A stretch of DNA of 64,000 bases from DASPWW01 sp963841715 (GCA_963841715.1 CAWJDP010000004.1:465158-529157); one strand, 5' to 3'; shown: positions 16,982-26,521, numbered from the stretch's first letter. Made by a program: numbers and translations. Notes: generated from the letters alone by a model not told the origin.

Positions 16982-19395
16982 GAGCCGAGCCGGAGCTTCC
17001 GACCGAGCATCTCGCCGAGCTCGGCGGGGGGCAGCGGCATCGACAGGTAGTAGCCCTGCGCGTAGGTGCACCCGAGCTCGCGCACGAGCGCGAGCTGCTC
17101 CGCGGTCTCGACGCCCTCGGCGACCACGGCCAGCCCGAGGTTGCGCCCGAGCGTGACGACCGCGCTGACGATCGCGTCGTCGATCCCGTCGGTGCCGAGC
17201 GCGGCGACGAACCCGCGGTCGAGCTTGATCTCGTCGAGCGGCACCCGCTTCAGATAGCTGAGCGACGAGTAGCCGGTGCCGAAGTCGTCGAGGACCAGCC
17301 GCACACCCAGGCTCTTGATCTCGCTCAGGACCTCGAACGGGAAGGCCCCGGTCTCGTCCATCAGCACGCCTTCGGTGAGCTCGACGCTGAGCGTCACCGG
17401 ATCGATCCCGGCCGATGAGATCGCGTTTGCGACCCGCTCGGGAAGGCGCTCGTCGGAGAGCTGGGCCGCGGAGACGTTGACCGAGATCCCGAGCGGCGGC
17501 TCGTCGGGGCGCTCGTTCTGCCACGTCGCGGCCTGTCGGCACGCCTCCTCGAGCACCCAGCGTCCGATCGGGACGATCAACCCTCCGTCCTCGGCGGCGG
17601 AGATGAACTCGTCGGGATCGAGCAGCCCGCGGGTCGGGTGGTCCCAGCGAACGAGCGCCTCGGCCCCGTGGATCGAGCCGTCGCGAAGCGAGACCACGGG
17701 CTGGTAGTAGACGCGGAGCTGGTGGCGCTCGATCGCGTTGCGGAGCTCGTTCTCGACTCGCAGCCGCTGCGAGACGCGGACGCGCATCGTCTCGTCGAAC
17801 ACCTCATAGCGGGCGCGACCGCGCTCCTTCGCCCGGTACATCGCCGCGTCGGCGTCGCGGATCAGCTCCGCCGCGGTGCCGTCGGCTCCGCCAATCGCGA
17901 TCCCAAGGCTGGTGGTCACGAAGTGCTCGCGGCTCTCGACCGAGAACGGCTTCGTCAGCACGGACGCGATCCGCTCCGCGACCCGGGTCGCGTCGCTTCC
18001 GTCCTCGACCTCCTCGATCAGGACGGCGAACTCGTCGCCGCCGAAACGCGCGACGACATCGCCGGGCCGCAGCGCCTGCTTGAGCCGCGGCGCGACAGCG
18101 CGCAGCAGCTCGTCGCCCGCCTGGTGGCCGAAGCTGTCGTTGACCATCTTGAAGCGGTCCAGGTCCATGAACAGGACCGCGACCGAGGTGCTGCGGCGCT
18201 GCTGGCGCGCGAGCGCGCGCTCGAGGTGGTCCTCGAACAGGGCCCGGTTCGGGAGCCCGGTGAGCGGGTCGTGGAGGGCGCGGTGGCGCGCCTTCTCCTC
18301 GGAGTGGTGGCGCTCGATCGCGCTTGCGAGCACATTCGCCACAGACTGCGTGAAGTTGACGTCGTCGCCGCCGAAGGCGTGCGGGCGCGTCGCGTGGATG
18401 CCGAGCACGCCGTAGGGCCGATCGGGGCCCTTGATCAGCACCGTGACTCCGCTCTCGACCCCGTGCTCCTCGGACAGCTCCGAGCGCTTGAAGCGCGCCT
18501 CGGTGCCCCAGTCGTCGACGATCACCGGCTGGTCGCTCATCAACGTGTACCCGGCCTGCGATCGCCTCCCGGCCGGGAGCGTCAGCGTCCCGACGGCGCG
18601 CTCGGGGAGGCCGAGCGCGGCGGTGAAGACGAACTCGCCCTCCTGGGGGACGAACTCGACCACGCCCGCCGTGTCGAAGTCGAGCACGCGGTCGAGCGTC
18701 GCGAGCGCGTCGTTGAGGAGCCGCGAAAGCGGCGCGCCGGCGAGCGCACGCTCGCCGAACGCGGCGACCTCATGGTGCTGTTGCGCGCGCCGTCGCGCCG
18801 TCGCCTCGCTCTCGCCGAGAGCAGTCGCCGTCTCGACCAGGCGACTCGCCGCCCGCTGGCGGTTGTACGCCTGCCACGCCCCGAGCACGACGGCGCCGAC
18901 GAGGGCGATGCCGATGAACACGCTCTCGCGCCAGCGGCCGGGGTCGGTCGTGGCGAGCAGTCCCAAGCATGCGACCGTGATCGTGCCGTTGATCAGCACG
19001 AGGTTGAGCGGCAGCGTTATCGCCGCGTACACCAGCGGCAGCAGGTAGAGGATCCGGAACGGGCTCTCGACCCCGCCGTCGACGAGCGCCGAGACGGTGA
19101 TCAGCCCCACCGCCACGGTGCCCCATCCGATGTAGAACGACTCCCGCCAGCGCCCGGTGACGATGCGGCGATGGGGAAGCAGCGCCAGGAGCACCGCGCC
19201 GGCGAGCGTGACGACACCGATTGCGGCCAACATCCCCCGGTGCGGGTCGGACCAGGTCGAGAGCACGTAGCCCTCCCCGGCGAGCGCCCCGAGGACCATG
19301 AAGATGACGCCGACGCGAATGCTGACGAGCTGGAAGCGGATCTCGGCTTCCTGCGGAGCCTCGATCGCGTGGGCGAGATCTTCAGACACGGCCAT
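16978..19395 (-). CDS. Membrane GAF-GGDEF-EAL cyclic-di-GMP protein
   Basis: 805 residues: six or so N-terminal membrane helices (about 25-185), a GAF-like sensor (about 215-365), a GGDEF domain (about 375-535) and an EAL domain (about 550-800). The cyclase site FGGDEF and I-site RPGD are intact. The phosphodiesterase motifs GAEALVRW, DDFGTGYSSL and the Glu in AEGVE are also intact, so both making and breaking of c-di-GMP are possible. It overlaps the convergent YmdB gene by 4 bases. It is the second c-di-GMP protein in the window. Confidence 0.93.
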   Translation of the reverse strand: MAVSEDLAHAIEAPQEAEIRFQLVSIRVGVIFMVLGALAGEGYVLSTWSDPHRGMLAAIGVVTLAGAVLLALLPHRRIVTGRWRESFYIGWGTVAVGLITVSALVDGGVESPFRILYLLPLVYAAITLPLNLVLINGTITVACLGLLATTDPGRWRESVFIGIALVGAVVLGAWQAYNRQRAASRLVETATALGESEATARRRAQQHHEVAAFGERALAGAPLSRLLNDALATLDRVLDFDTAGVVEFVPQEGEFVFTAALGLPERAVGTLTLPAGRRSQAGYTLMSDQPVIVDDWGTEARFKRSELSEEHGVESGVTVLIKGPDRPYGVLGIHATRPHAFGGDDVNFTQSVANVLASAIERHHSEEKARHRALHDPLTGLPNRALFEDHLERALARQQRRSTSVAVLFMDLDRFKMVNDSFGHQAGDELLRAVAPRLKQALRPGDVVARFGGDEFAVLIEEVEDGSDATRVAERIASVLTKPFSVESREHFVTTSLGIAIGGADGTAAELIRDADAAMYRAKERGRARYEVFDETMRVRVSQRLRVENELRNAIERHQLRVYYQPVVSLRDGSIHGAEALVRWDHPTRGLLDPDEFISAAEDGGLIVPIGRWVLEEACRQAATWQNERPDEPPLGISVNVSAAQLSDERLPERVANAISSAGIDPVTLSVELTEGVLMDETGAFPFEVLSEIKSLGVRLVLDDFGTGYSSLSYLKRVPLDEIKLDRGFVAALGTDGIDDAIVSAVVTLGRNLGLAVVAEGVETAEQLALVRELGCTYAQGYYLSMPLPPAELGEMLGRKLRLGS

Positions 19396-19527
19396 CGTCA
19401 GTCGGCTCTCCGGGAGCGGGCCAGCATAGAGAGTGGAGCGGCTCTAGTGCCGATCATCACCTTCTCATGAAAAGGCGGCAAGGGTGAGCGCTCCCTACTT
19501 ACGCCTATTCAATAACGTTATGTTGCA

Positions 19528-19572
19528 GCGGCGGAGGGGATGGCACCCTGCCCCTCCGCCGCGCTTTCTTTT
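19528..19572 (+). terminator. Intrinsic terminator in a leader region
   Basis: A perfect 12-bp stem (GCGGCGGAGGGG with CCCCTCCGCCGC) and an 11-base loop are followed by gctttctttt. This is a textbook Rho-independent terminator reading rightward. No plus-strand gene lies to its left, since the neighbour is the minus-strand GGDEF-EAL gene. It sits 27 bases before the CoA-transferase start, so it may be an attenuator or the end of a short leader RNA. Confidence 0.8.
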
Positions 19573-19598
19573 CCGCCCCCGCCGCTAGGCTCGCCGCC

Positions 19599-20897
19599 GT
19601 GGACCGACCAGCCGGAATCGAGCGCCAGCTGACCGAGAAGCGACGGGAGGCCGTGGACGTCCTCGAGCTGATCTCGCCGGACGACGACCTCGTCGTCGGA
19701 ATCGCCAACGCCGAGCCTGCGACGGTGATCGATGCGATCGAGGAGAACGCGCACCGCCTCGACGGCGTCCACATCCAGCAGGTTTTCCCGCTGCGCGAGC
19801 GGCCGCACATGCGCGGGGAGCGCTCGGGGCTCCATCACGTGTCGTGGTTCCTGTCGCCGTTCATTCGCGACGCCTACCACGCGGGAACCCTCGACCTCGT
19901 CCCGAACAACTTCAGCGACGTCCCGCACCTGCTGCGCGCGTCGAGCAACTGCGCGCTCGTTCTGGCGGCGGTCGCGCCCCCCGACCGCCACGGCTACTTC
20001 TCGCTCGGGACCCACGCGGAGTACGTCGCGGCGATGATCGGCGAGCGGCCGTTCTTCGTCGAGGTCAACGCGCAGATGCCGCGCACCTTCGGCGAGAACC
20101 AGATCCACGTCTCGGAGGTCGAGGGGTGGTGCGAGGCCGACTACCCGCTGTTCGAGCTCCCGGAGACCGAGGCGTCGGAGATCGACCGCAGAATCGCCGA
20201 GCTCGTCGCCGAGCGCGTCCCCGACGGCGCCACGCTCCAGGCCGGGGTCGGGTCGGTCCCCGACCAGGTTCTGAAGCTGCTCGGCGGCCGCAAGGAGCTC
20301 GGCGTCCACACCGAGCTCTTCGGGTCGGGGTTCGTACCGCTCGTCGAGGCGGGGGTGATCACCGGGACGCGCAAGGGCGGCCACAAGAACAAGATCGTCA
20401 CGACGTCGGCGCTCGGAGACGCGGCGCTTTACGACTTTGTCGGCGACAACCCCGGGGTCGAGTTCTGGCCCGTGAACTACACGAACGACTCGGCGAACAT
20501 CGCCCGCGAGCCACGCATGACGACGATCAACGCGACGCTCGAGGTCGACTTCCTCGGCCAGTGCGCGTCGGAGTCGCTCGGGACCCAGTACTGGTCCTCG
20601 TCGGGAGGCCAGCTCGACTTCGCGCGCGGCGCGATCATGGCGCCGGAGGGGCAGTCGTTCATCGTCCTGCACTCAACGCCGCACGACGAGTCGTGCTCGC
20701 GGATCGTCCCCGAGCTTCATCCTGGGGCGGCGGTGACGACACACAAGAACGTCGTCGACAGGGTCGTGACCGAGCACGGGGTCGCCGAGCTGCGCGGGCA
20801 GTCGATCCGCGAGCGGACGCGACGGCTGATCGAGATCGCGCACCCGAAGTTCCGCGACGAGCTCAGCGCGAGCGCCGCCGAGCTCGGCTACAGCTGA
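19599..20897 (+). CDS. Acetyl-CoA hydrolase/transferase family protein
   Basis: 432 residues from GTG. Two related halves of the CoA-transferase fold are visible. Motifs include PPDRHGYFSLG, TLQAGVGSVPDQVL, HTELFGSGFVPLVEAGVITG and the closing HKNVVDRVVTEHGVAELRG. This family includes 4-hydroxybutyrate CoA-transferase and acetyl-CoA hydrolase, which move CoA between acyl groups via a glutamyl thioester. A frameshifted paralogue lies at 23784. The intrinsic hairpin just upstream could control its expression. Confidence 0.88.
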   Translation: MDRPAGIERQLTEKRREAVDVLELISPDDDLVVGIANAEPATVIDAIEENAHRLDGVHIQQVFPLRERPHMRGERSGLHHVSWFLSPFIRDAYHAGTLDLVPNNFSDVPHLLRASSNCALVLAAVAPPDRHGYFSLGTHAEYVAAMIGERPFFVEVNAQMPRTFGENQIHVSEVEGWCEADYPLFELPETEASEIDRRIAELVAERVPDGATLQAGVGSVPDQVLKLLGGRKELGVHTELFGSGFVPLVEAGVITGTRKGGHKNKIVTTSALGDAALYDFVGDNPGVEFWPVNYTNDSANIAREPRMTTINATLEVDFLGQCASESLGTQYWSSSGGQLDFARGAIMAPEGQSFIVLHSTPHDESCSRIVPELHPGAAVTTHKNVVDRVVTEHGVAELRGQSIRERTRRLIEIAHPKFRDELSASAAELGYS

Positions 20898-20987
20898 CCG
20901 AAGCGTTAGGTTTTGCGCCAATAGCCATTTGGCTATTTGATTCAACTGCCGGGCGCCGAGTCGCTCGGCTCCCAGAAGGGGGAGTTG

Positions 20988-21530
20988 ATGGCCGCAACGG
21001 ACAGCACGCTCGAGGGCACGATCCGCGGGAAGTGGTGGATCCTGCTCCTGCTCGGGCTCTTCACCGCCGCCGCGGGAATCCTCGCGCTCGCGTATCCGCA
21101 CTACACGCTTCTGATCCTCGGGATCATCTTCGGCGCCTACCTGGTCGTCTGGGGCACGTTCACGCTCTTCGTGGCGTTCGCGCCCGATGAGCCGGCCGGG
21201 CTCCGGGTGCTGAGCATCCTCGTCGGGTTCTTCGCGATCCTCGCGGGGCTGTTCTGCCTCGTGCGGCCCGGCGCCAGCGTGCTCGTGCTGGTGATCGCGC
21301 TCGGATTCTGGTTCTGCCTCGTCGGGGTCGCCGACCTCGTGCGCGGGTTCGACAGCCGCGCCGGCCGGTTCTGGAACATCCTCCTCGGCCTGCTCGCGAT
21401 CGCCGCCGGCGTGCTCGTGCTCGCCAACCCCGACATCGGGCTGAAGACGCTCGCGCTGCTTGTCGGCATCGGGCTCGTCGCCCGCGGCGTCGTCGAGATG
21501 GCGATGGGCGCGTACCTGAAGCTCAGCTGA
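20988..21530 (+). CDS. HdeD-like membrane protein (DUF308)
   Basis: 180 residues from ATG 20988, which has a strong AAGGGGGAG ribosome site. Six hydrophobic helices occur in the paired arrangement of the HdeD/DUF308 family (GRFWNILLGLLAIAAGVLVL, and repeated GI-LAL.YP patterns). HdeD was described in enteric acid resistance. In actinobacteria the role is not established. The upstream reading to 20937 lacks a ribosome site. Confidence 0.85.
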   Translation: MAATDSTLEGTIRGKWWILLLLGLFTAAAGILALAYPHYTLLILGIIFGAYLVVWGTFTLFVAFAPDEPAGLRVLSILVGFFAILAGLFCLVRPGASVLVLVIALGFWFCLVGVADLVRGFDSRAGRFWNILLGLLAIAAGVLVLANPDIGLKTLALLVGIGLVARGVVEMAMGAYLKLS

Positions 21531-21563
21531 CGACCGACTGACTGACGGCGCGGTCCGCGCCGA

Positions 21564-21594
21564 GCCGCCACCGTCCGCCAAGGACGACGGCGGC
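21564..21594 (+). terminator. Hairpin after the HdeD-like gene
   Basis: GCCGCCACCGTCC and GGACGACGGCGGC form a 13-bp stem with two mismatches and a 5-base loop, about 35 bases after the HdeD-like stop. No T-run follows. It may be a GC-only hairpin terminator of the kind common in actinobacteria. Confidence 0.4.
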
Positions 21595-21755
21595 GGCGGA
21601 GCGGGCCGCGCGCGCGTTTCACTCAGGCGAAGCTGCTACCGTCCGCGCCGTAATCGGCCGGGTCGGATACCCGGCAAAGACAGTGCCAGCGTTCGCCGTC
21701 GTTGCTTACCAGCATCCTCTGCGTCGCAGCACAAGATCCCGCGGAGGGAAGTCAC

Positions 21756-21959
21756 ATGGCAACAGGAACCGTTAAGTGGTTTAGCGACGACAAGGGCTTC
21801 GGGTTCATCACGCCCGACGACGGCTCGAAGGACGTCTTCGTTCATTTCAGCGCCATCGTCGCCGATGGACATCGCACCCTCGCCGAGGGCGCCAAGGTCT
21901 CGTACGAGACCGAGCCCAGCGATAAGGGCCCCCGGGCCGTCGACGTCAAGGCAGCGTAG
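21756..21959 (+). CDS. Cold-shock domain protein
   Basis: 67 residues, a single CSD. It has the start GTVKWFSDDKGFGFITPDDG with RNP1 (KGFGFI) and RNP2 (DVFVHFSAI), so it binds single-stranded RNA/DNA as a chaperone. ATG 21756 lies behind GGAGGGAA. A long untranslated leader of more than 100 bases (from about 21620) with several short inverted repeats precedes it, as is usual for CspA mRNAs that respond to temperature. Confidence 0.95.
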   Translation: MATGTVKWFSDDKGFGFITPDDGSKDVFVHFSAIVADGHRTLAEGAKVSYETEPSDKGPRAVDVKAA

Positions 21960-21995
21960 GAAGCCCACAACCGAACGGGCGGCGGACGACTAGCC

Positions 21996-22955
21996 GTGGA
22001 GCGGGATGTGGATCACGCGGAGGCTCCGAAGGTGAGCAGGAGCTCGCCGGCCGACGCGATCCAGCCGACATCCCACGAGACGCTCGACCGGATCATCACC
22101 GGTCTCGTCACCGCCGTCCCGTTCCTGCTCCTCGGCTTCGCCGCATTGGAGGCGTGGAGCCACGCGCTGCGATGGAGCGACGTCATCGTGACCCTGATCG
22201 CCTACGTGCTGACGGGGCTGGGGATCACGATCGGCTTCCACCGCATGCTCACCCACCGCAGCTTCAAGACGTTCCCGTGGCTGCGAGGGCTGTTCGCCGG
22301 GCTCGGCTCGGCGGCAATCGAGGGCCCGGTGATCTCCTGGGTCGCCGACCATCGCAAGCACCACGCGTGCTCGGACAAGCAAGGTGATCCCCACAGCCCG
22401 CACGTCGACCACGGCGGCGGGATCATCGGCACACTGAAGGGCCTCTTCCACGCCCACCTCGGGTGGCTGTTCATCCATACGCAGCGCGGCAACAAGCAGC
22501 GCTTCGCGTCGGATCTGCTCAAGGACCCGGTGGTCAGGTTTGTCGACCGCACGTTCGTGCTCTGGGTCGTCGTCGGCCTCGCCGTCCCGTTCGGGCTCGG
22601 GGTCGCGATCGGCGGCACGATCGTCGCCGGGCTGACCGGGCTTCTGTGGGGAGGCGCGGTGCGGATCTTCGTCCTCCACCACGTCACCTACAGCATCAAC
22701 TCGCTCTGCCACGTGTTCGGCCGCAAGAGCTACAAGACGACCGACGAGTCGCGCAACCTCGCCTGGCTCGCGCCGCTGAGCTTCGGCGAGGCATGGCACA
22801 ACAACCACCACGCGTTCCCGTCCTCGGCGATCCACGGCCTCCGACCGTGGCAGTTCGACCCCTCGGCCGTCGTGATCTGGATCCTCGAGAAGCTCGGCCT
22901 CGTCTGGGACGTCGTCCGCCCCGGACCCCAGGACCTCGCGGCGAAGGCCGTTTAG
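21996..22955 (+). CDS. Acyl-CoA delta-9 type fatty acid desaturase
   Basis: 319 residues. The three His boxes of integral membrane desaturases, HRMLTH, HRKHH and HNNHH, are spaced as in stearoyl-CoA desaturases, with four membrane helices between and around them. The di-iron centre held by these His inserts a double bond in membrane fatty acids. It follows the cold-shock gene by 36 bases, which fits a joint response to cold, though co-transcription is not proven. Start GTG 21996; a GTG at 22032 is an alternative. Confidence 0.93.
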   Translation: MERDVDHAEAPKVSRSSPADAIQPTSHETLDRIITGLVTAVPFLLLGFAALEAWSHALRWSDVIVTLIAYVLTGLGITIGFHRMLTHRSFKTFPWLRGLFAGLGSAAIEGPVISWVADHRKHHACSDKQGDPHSPHVDHGGGIIGTLKGLFHAHLGWLFIHTQRGNKQRFASDLLKDPVVRFVDRTFVLWVVVGLAVPFGLGVAIGGTIVAGLTGLLWGGAVRIFVLHHVTYSINSLCHVFGRKSYKTTDESRNLAWLAPLSFGEAWHNNHHAFPSSAIHGLRPWQFDPSAVVIWILEKLGLVWDVVRPGPQDLAAKAV

Positions 22956-22983
22956 CGGGCGCACCGCGCCGTAGCATCGCTCG

Positions 22984-23355
22984 ATGCAGCTGCGCGTCGC
23001 GCGGCACACGGAGCGGCTCAACGAGCTCGTCGAGTTCTATCGCGACGGCATCGGCCTGAGGGAGGTCGGCGGCTTCTCCGATCACGACGGCTATACAGGC
23101 GTCTTCCTTGAGGTTCCGGGCACCGGCGCGCACCTGGAGTTGACGGCGGGCGGCGAGCATGGCGGGCCGGAGGCGCATCCGGAATCGCTGCTCGTCCTCT
23201 ATCTCGGCGACGACGATGCGGTGCGCGAGGTCGCGGCCCGGCTCGACGCCGAGCCCGTCCCGCCCGCGAACCCCTACTGGGCCGAGCACGGCCTGACGTT
23301 CGAGGACCCGGACGGCTTCCGTGTCGTCCTCGTTCCCGACCGCTGGGAGCGCTAG
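22984..23355 (+). CDS. VOC-superfamily (glyoxalase-like) protein
   Basis: 123 residues with two beta-alpha-beta-beta-beta units. The pattern includes LVEFYRDGIGLREVGGF, FLEVPGTGAHLEL, and the end GLTFEDPDGFRVVLVPDRW. Metal-ligand positions (His in the first unit, Glu near LEL, Glu/Asp in FEDPDG) are present. The fold covers glyoxalases, dioxygenases and resistance proteins, so the substrate is unknown. Confidence 0.85.
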   Translation: MQLRVARHTERLNELVEFYRDGIGLREVGGFSDHDGYTGVFLEVPGTGAHLELTAGGEHGGPEAHPESLLVLYLGDDDAVREVAARLDAEPVPPANPYWAEHGLTFEDPDGFRVVLVPDRWER

Positions 23356-23365
23356 GGCGCGCTCG

Positions 23366-23683
23366 TCAGCGGGTCGCGTTGCGGTAGCGCGCCTCGTTGA
23401 CCACGAGCGGCCAGTAGTCGTCGTACTCCGGCGGCGCGGCTCGGAAGTCCTCGAAGTCATACGTGAGGATGGGAAGCCGGTGGCGCTCGGCGATGGCGAT
23501 CACCGAGGCGCCCACCAGCCCGAGCTCCAGCTCGCGAAACCTCGCGTCGATCTCGACCGCGCGGCGAACGAGTCCGGGTGACAGGTGGATCACACCGTGC
23601 TCGCCGCGTGCCACCGACGTGAGGAACAGGCGCGCGGCGGTCGATCCGATCCTGCTCCGAAGCACCTGATCGACTTCGACCAT
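23366..23683 (-). pseudogene. PIN-domain toxin remnant, N-terminus missing
   Basis: About 105 residues matching only the C-terminal two-thirds of a VapC-like PIN domain: VEVDQVLRSRIG, then RELELGLVGASVIAIAERH and LPILTYDFEDFRA. The acidic residues of the second half are present. The first strand with its invariant Asp is not found in any frame upstream, where the sequence is the low-complexity leader of the divergent CoA-transferase. No antitoxin gene is adjacent. It is therefore probably a dead toxin. Confidence 0.6.
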
Positions 23684-23783
23684 ACCGCTGCACTCACACT
23701 GCTCGGTCTGGGGAGACTGCGGAGCCCGCGCGCACGACTGGCGCGCGCCGCGTGTCCTCTGCGTGGCAATAGGGTCAAGCCTT

Positions 23784-25136
23784 ATGCCCGAGACGATCAC
23801 CCCCGAGGAAGCCACCGAGCGCATGCGGCCCGCCGACACGCTCGGGATCCCGCTCGGCCCCGGACAGCCGCCGGCGCTGCTGGCGGCGCTGGGCGAGCGC
23901 GACGACTGGGACGGAGCTGCGCGTGTACGGCGCGCTGCTCATGGTCGCGACCAAGCTCTTCAAGCAACCCCAACGTCCACTACCTCTCCGGCTTCTACGG
24001 CCCGTTCGAGCGCGCGCTTCGCGACGCCGGCGCGAACATCAGCTTCGCCCCCGCCGACTTCCGCCGCTTCGAGCCGCTGCTGCAGGAGCAGGCGCCGCGC
24101 GTGATGACGACGGTCGCGTCGCCGCCCGACGACGAGGGGTGGTGCAGCCTCTCGCTCCACGCCGGCGCCTCGATCGGCGAGATGGCTCGGGCCGCCGCGG
24201 CCGACCCGACCGCCTGCTCGTCGTCGAGACCTCGCCGAACTTCCCGCGCACGCGAGGGCTCCCGCCCGAGCACCGCCACGCGATCCACGTCGACGAGATC
24301 GACGTCCTCGTCGAGAGCGACGCGGCGCCCATCCCGCTGCCCGAGCCGACGGAGGTCGGAGACGTCGACAGGGCGATCGCCGAGAACGCCGCGGCCTACG
24401 TCGCCGGACGGGACGACTCTCCAGACCGGGATCGGCGCAGTCCCGTCGATGATCGCGACGCTGCTCGCCGAGGGCGACGGCGGCGACTACGGCGTCCACT
24501 CCGAGATGTTCACCGACCGGGCTGATGAAGCTCCACGAGGCGGGCAAGGTGACGAACCGGAAGGGCGGGAGCTTCGACGACGTCTCCGTCGTCGACGTTC
24601 GCCGGCCGGCAACGAGGAGCTCTACGAGTGGCTCGACGGAAACGACGAGGTCGCCTTCCTCCCCGTCGAGCTCGTCAACAACACCGAGCTGATCGCCGCG
24701 CAATCGCAACGTGGTGACGATCAACGGAGCGGTCGCCGTCGACATCCACGGCCAGGTCGTCGCCGACACGATCAACGGCGCGCCAGCACTCCGGGATCGG
24801 CGGCCACGAGGACTTCGTCGCCGGCCCCGCTCTCGAGCTCGAGGACCGCGCGCTGCTCTGCCTGCCCTCGACGGTGACGGTCGGCGGGCAAGCTGCGCTC
24901 CCGAATCGTGCCCTGGTTCGACGCCGGCGCGGTGATCACGACGCCGAGGCACCAGGTCGACGTGATCGTCACCGAGCACGGCGCCGCCGAGCTGCAGGGA
25001 AAGACGATCCACCAGCGCGGCGAGGCGCTCGCCGCAGATCGCCCATCCCGACTTCCGCGACGAGCTGCTCGAGGCGGCGGAGCGGGCGAGCGGCGGCCGG
25101 GCGCCGTTCCCGGTCCGTAAGGAAGGGTCACCTTGA
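23784..25136 (+). pseudogene. Second acetyl-CoA hydrolase/transferase, multiply frameshifted
   Basis: A full-length protein (about 450 residues) can be rebuilt: MPETITPEEATERMRP, YGALLMVATKLFK, NVHYLSGFYGPFERALRDAG, PPDDEGWCSLSLHAG, TLQTGIGAVPSMIATLLAEG, HSEMFTDG, INGAVAVDIHGQVVADTING, then HQVDVIVTEHGAAELQGKT. It is a diverged paralogue of the gene at 19599. About nine single-base indels interrupt it (for example near 23912, 23966, 24213, 24402, 24597, 24704, 24785, 25037). Conservation is good between them, so sequence error is at least as likely as decay. Confidence 0.75.
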
Positions 25137-25149
25137 GCTGACCTCTTGA

Positions 25150-26010
25150 GTGATGCGCCGAGGAGGCTCAAGCGGTGGCGGATGCGCGGTCGTGCTCGTT
25201 GCGGTCGTGCTCCTCGGGGCGCTGATCCAGTCCCTGTTCGGGAGCGGCGGGTCCGGACATCATCACTCGACGACGCACACAACGGCTGCACCTGGCCACT
25301 CGGCCGGCGCCAAGCCCGCGCACTCCCGGGAGCGCGCACGCAAGCCGCGTCCGGCATCCAGCCCGGCGCCGACAGGGGAAGGCTCGATGCCCGTGGTCCC
25401 CGCGGCGGCCAGGCGCACCACCGTCACCCATGTGACCGACGGCGACACCGTCGTCCTCGCCGGCCTCGGGTCGAGCCGGCTGATCGGAATCGATACGCCC
25501 GAGGTCTATTACGGGGCCGAGTGCTTCGGCCACGCGGCCTCGGCATTCACCTCGCGCGAGCTGCCCTACGGGACGAGCGTGTACTACGTGCGGGGGCCGG
25601 ATCCGACCGACCGCTACGGCCGCGATCTCGTCTACATCTGGCTGCGGGGAGGGACGTTCCTCAACGGCCTGCTCGTCAAGGACGGCTACGCGACGACGCT
25701 CACGATTCCGCCGAACACGCGCTACGCCGGCCTCTTCCACCGCCTCGCGACCCGGGCCCGCCAGTCGGACCGCGGGCTGTGGTCGCCCTCGACGTGCAAC
25801 GGGCACGTCAGCCGGCCGATCCACGCCGCCTCCTCAGGCTCCGGGGGCGGGGGTGCCGGCTCGAGTGGCCCCTCCGGCGACAAGGACTGCTCGGACTTCT
25901 CGACCCAGGCCGAGGCGCAGCGCTACTTCATCGCCAAGGGCGGGCCGGGCCGCGACCCCGACCTGCTCGACGCCGACCACGACGGGAAGGCGTGCGAGAC
26001 GCTGCCTTAG
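25150..26010 (+). CDS. Secreted staphylococcal-type nuclease with Excalibur domain
   Basis: 286 residues: an N-terminal membrane or signal helix (about 12-30), a low-complexity linker, an SNase domain (about 90-220) and a C-terminal Excalibur domain (about 243-285). The SNase core has TDGDTVVL, RLIGIDTPE and DRYGRDL, with the catalytic Arg and Glu positions kept. The Excalibur part has the calcium-loop pattern DADHDGKACE. It is probably a cell-surface calcium-dependent nuclease that degrades external DNA/RNA. GTG 25150 is followed directly by ATG. Confidence 0.88.
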   Translation: MMRRGGSSGGGCAVVLVAVVLLGALIQSLFGSGGSGHHHSTTHTTAAPGHSAGAKPAHSRERARKPRPASSPAPTGEGSMPVVPAAARRTTVTHVTDGDTVVLAGLGSSRLIGIDTPEVYYGAECFGHAASAFTSRELPYGTSVYYVRGPDPTDRYGRDLVYIWLRGGTFLNGLLVKDGYATTLTIPPNTRYAGLFHRLATRARQSDRGLWSPSTCNGHVSRPIHAASSGSGGGGAGSSGPSGDKDCSDFSTQAEAQRYFIAKGGPGRDPDLLDADHDGKACETLP

Positions 26011-26029
26011 CGCAAGACCCGCCGCCGGG

Positions 26030-26488
26030 CTAGTGCCGGCGCGGCTCGAGGATCACGAGCGGGATCTCGCGGTCGGTGCGCTCCTGGTACTCGCGGTAGC
26101 TGCCGTAGGCGTCGACGACTTGGGGCCACAGTCGCGCGCGCTCCTCGGGCGTCGCGACCCGGGCGGTGACGGCGCGGCGCTTCGACCCGACCTGGACGAC
26201 CGTGTCGGGGTTCGCCTTCAGGTTGTGGAACCAGGCGGGGTGCTGCGGGTAGCCGCCCTTGGAGGCGACGACGACGAGGTCGTCGCCGTCCTCTATGTAG
26301 AGCAGCGGCGAGGTCCGGACCGCGCCGCTCTTCGCGCCGATGTGGTCGAGCAGCAGCGTCGAGGGCCCTCCCGGGAACCGGTGGCCGACGAGCCCGTCCG
26401 TCGCCCGGTAGACGTAGGTGTGCAGGCCCATCGCCCGGCGCGTGAGCGGCCAGATGCGGTCGGCAAGGTCGAGATAGCTCGGAGGCAT
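26030..26488 (-). CDS. Deazaflavin-dependent nitroreductase family protein
   Basis: About 152 residues from ATG 26488; ATG 26515 adds 9 residues. It has the DDN/F420-dependent family blocks HIGAKSGAVRTSPLLY, VVASKGGYPQHPAWFHNLKA and PDTVVQVGSKR. Family members bind F420 and reduce nitro compounds or quinones, or simply carry F420. It is divergent from the MoxR gene, with about 30 bases between starts. The much longer in-frame reading to 27388 is antisense to moxR and rejected. Confidence 0.88.
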   Translation of the reverse strand: MPPSYLDLADRIWPLTRRAMGLHTYVYRATDGLVGHRFPGGPSTLLLDHIGAKSGAVRTSPLLYIEDGDDLVVVASKGGYPQHPAWFHNLKANPDTVVQVGSKRRAVTARVATPEERARLWPQVVDAYGSYREYQERTDREIPLVILEPRRH

Positions 26489-26521
26489 CCGTAGGAAGGT
26501 ACCCGTCCGTACCATCGTAGG

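Noticed and set aside
17638..19470. Plus-strand open frame of 610 codons
   Set aside because: Antisense to the GGDEF-EAL gene, which has complete motifs. Residues are Arg/Asp/Glu shadow without folding pattern.
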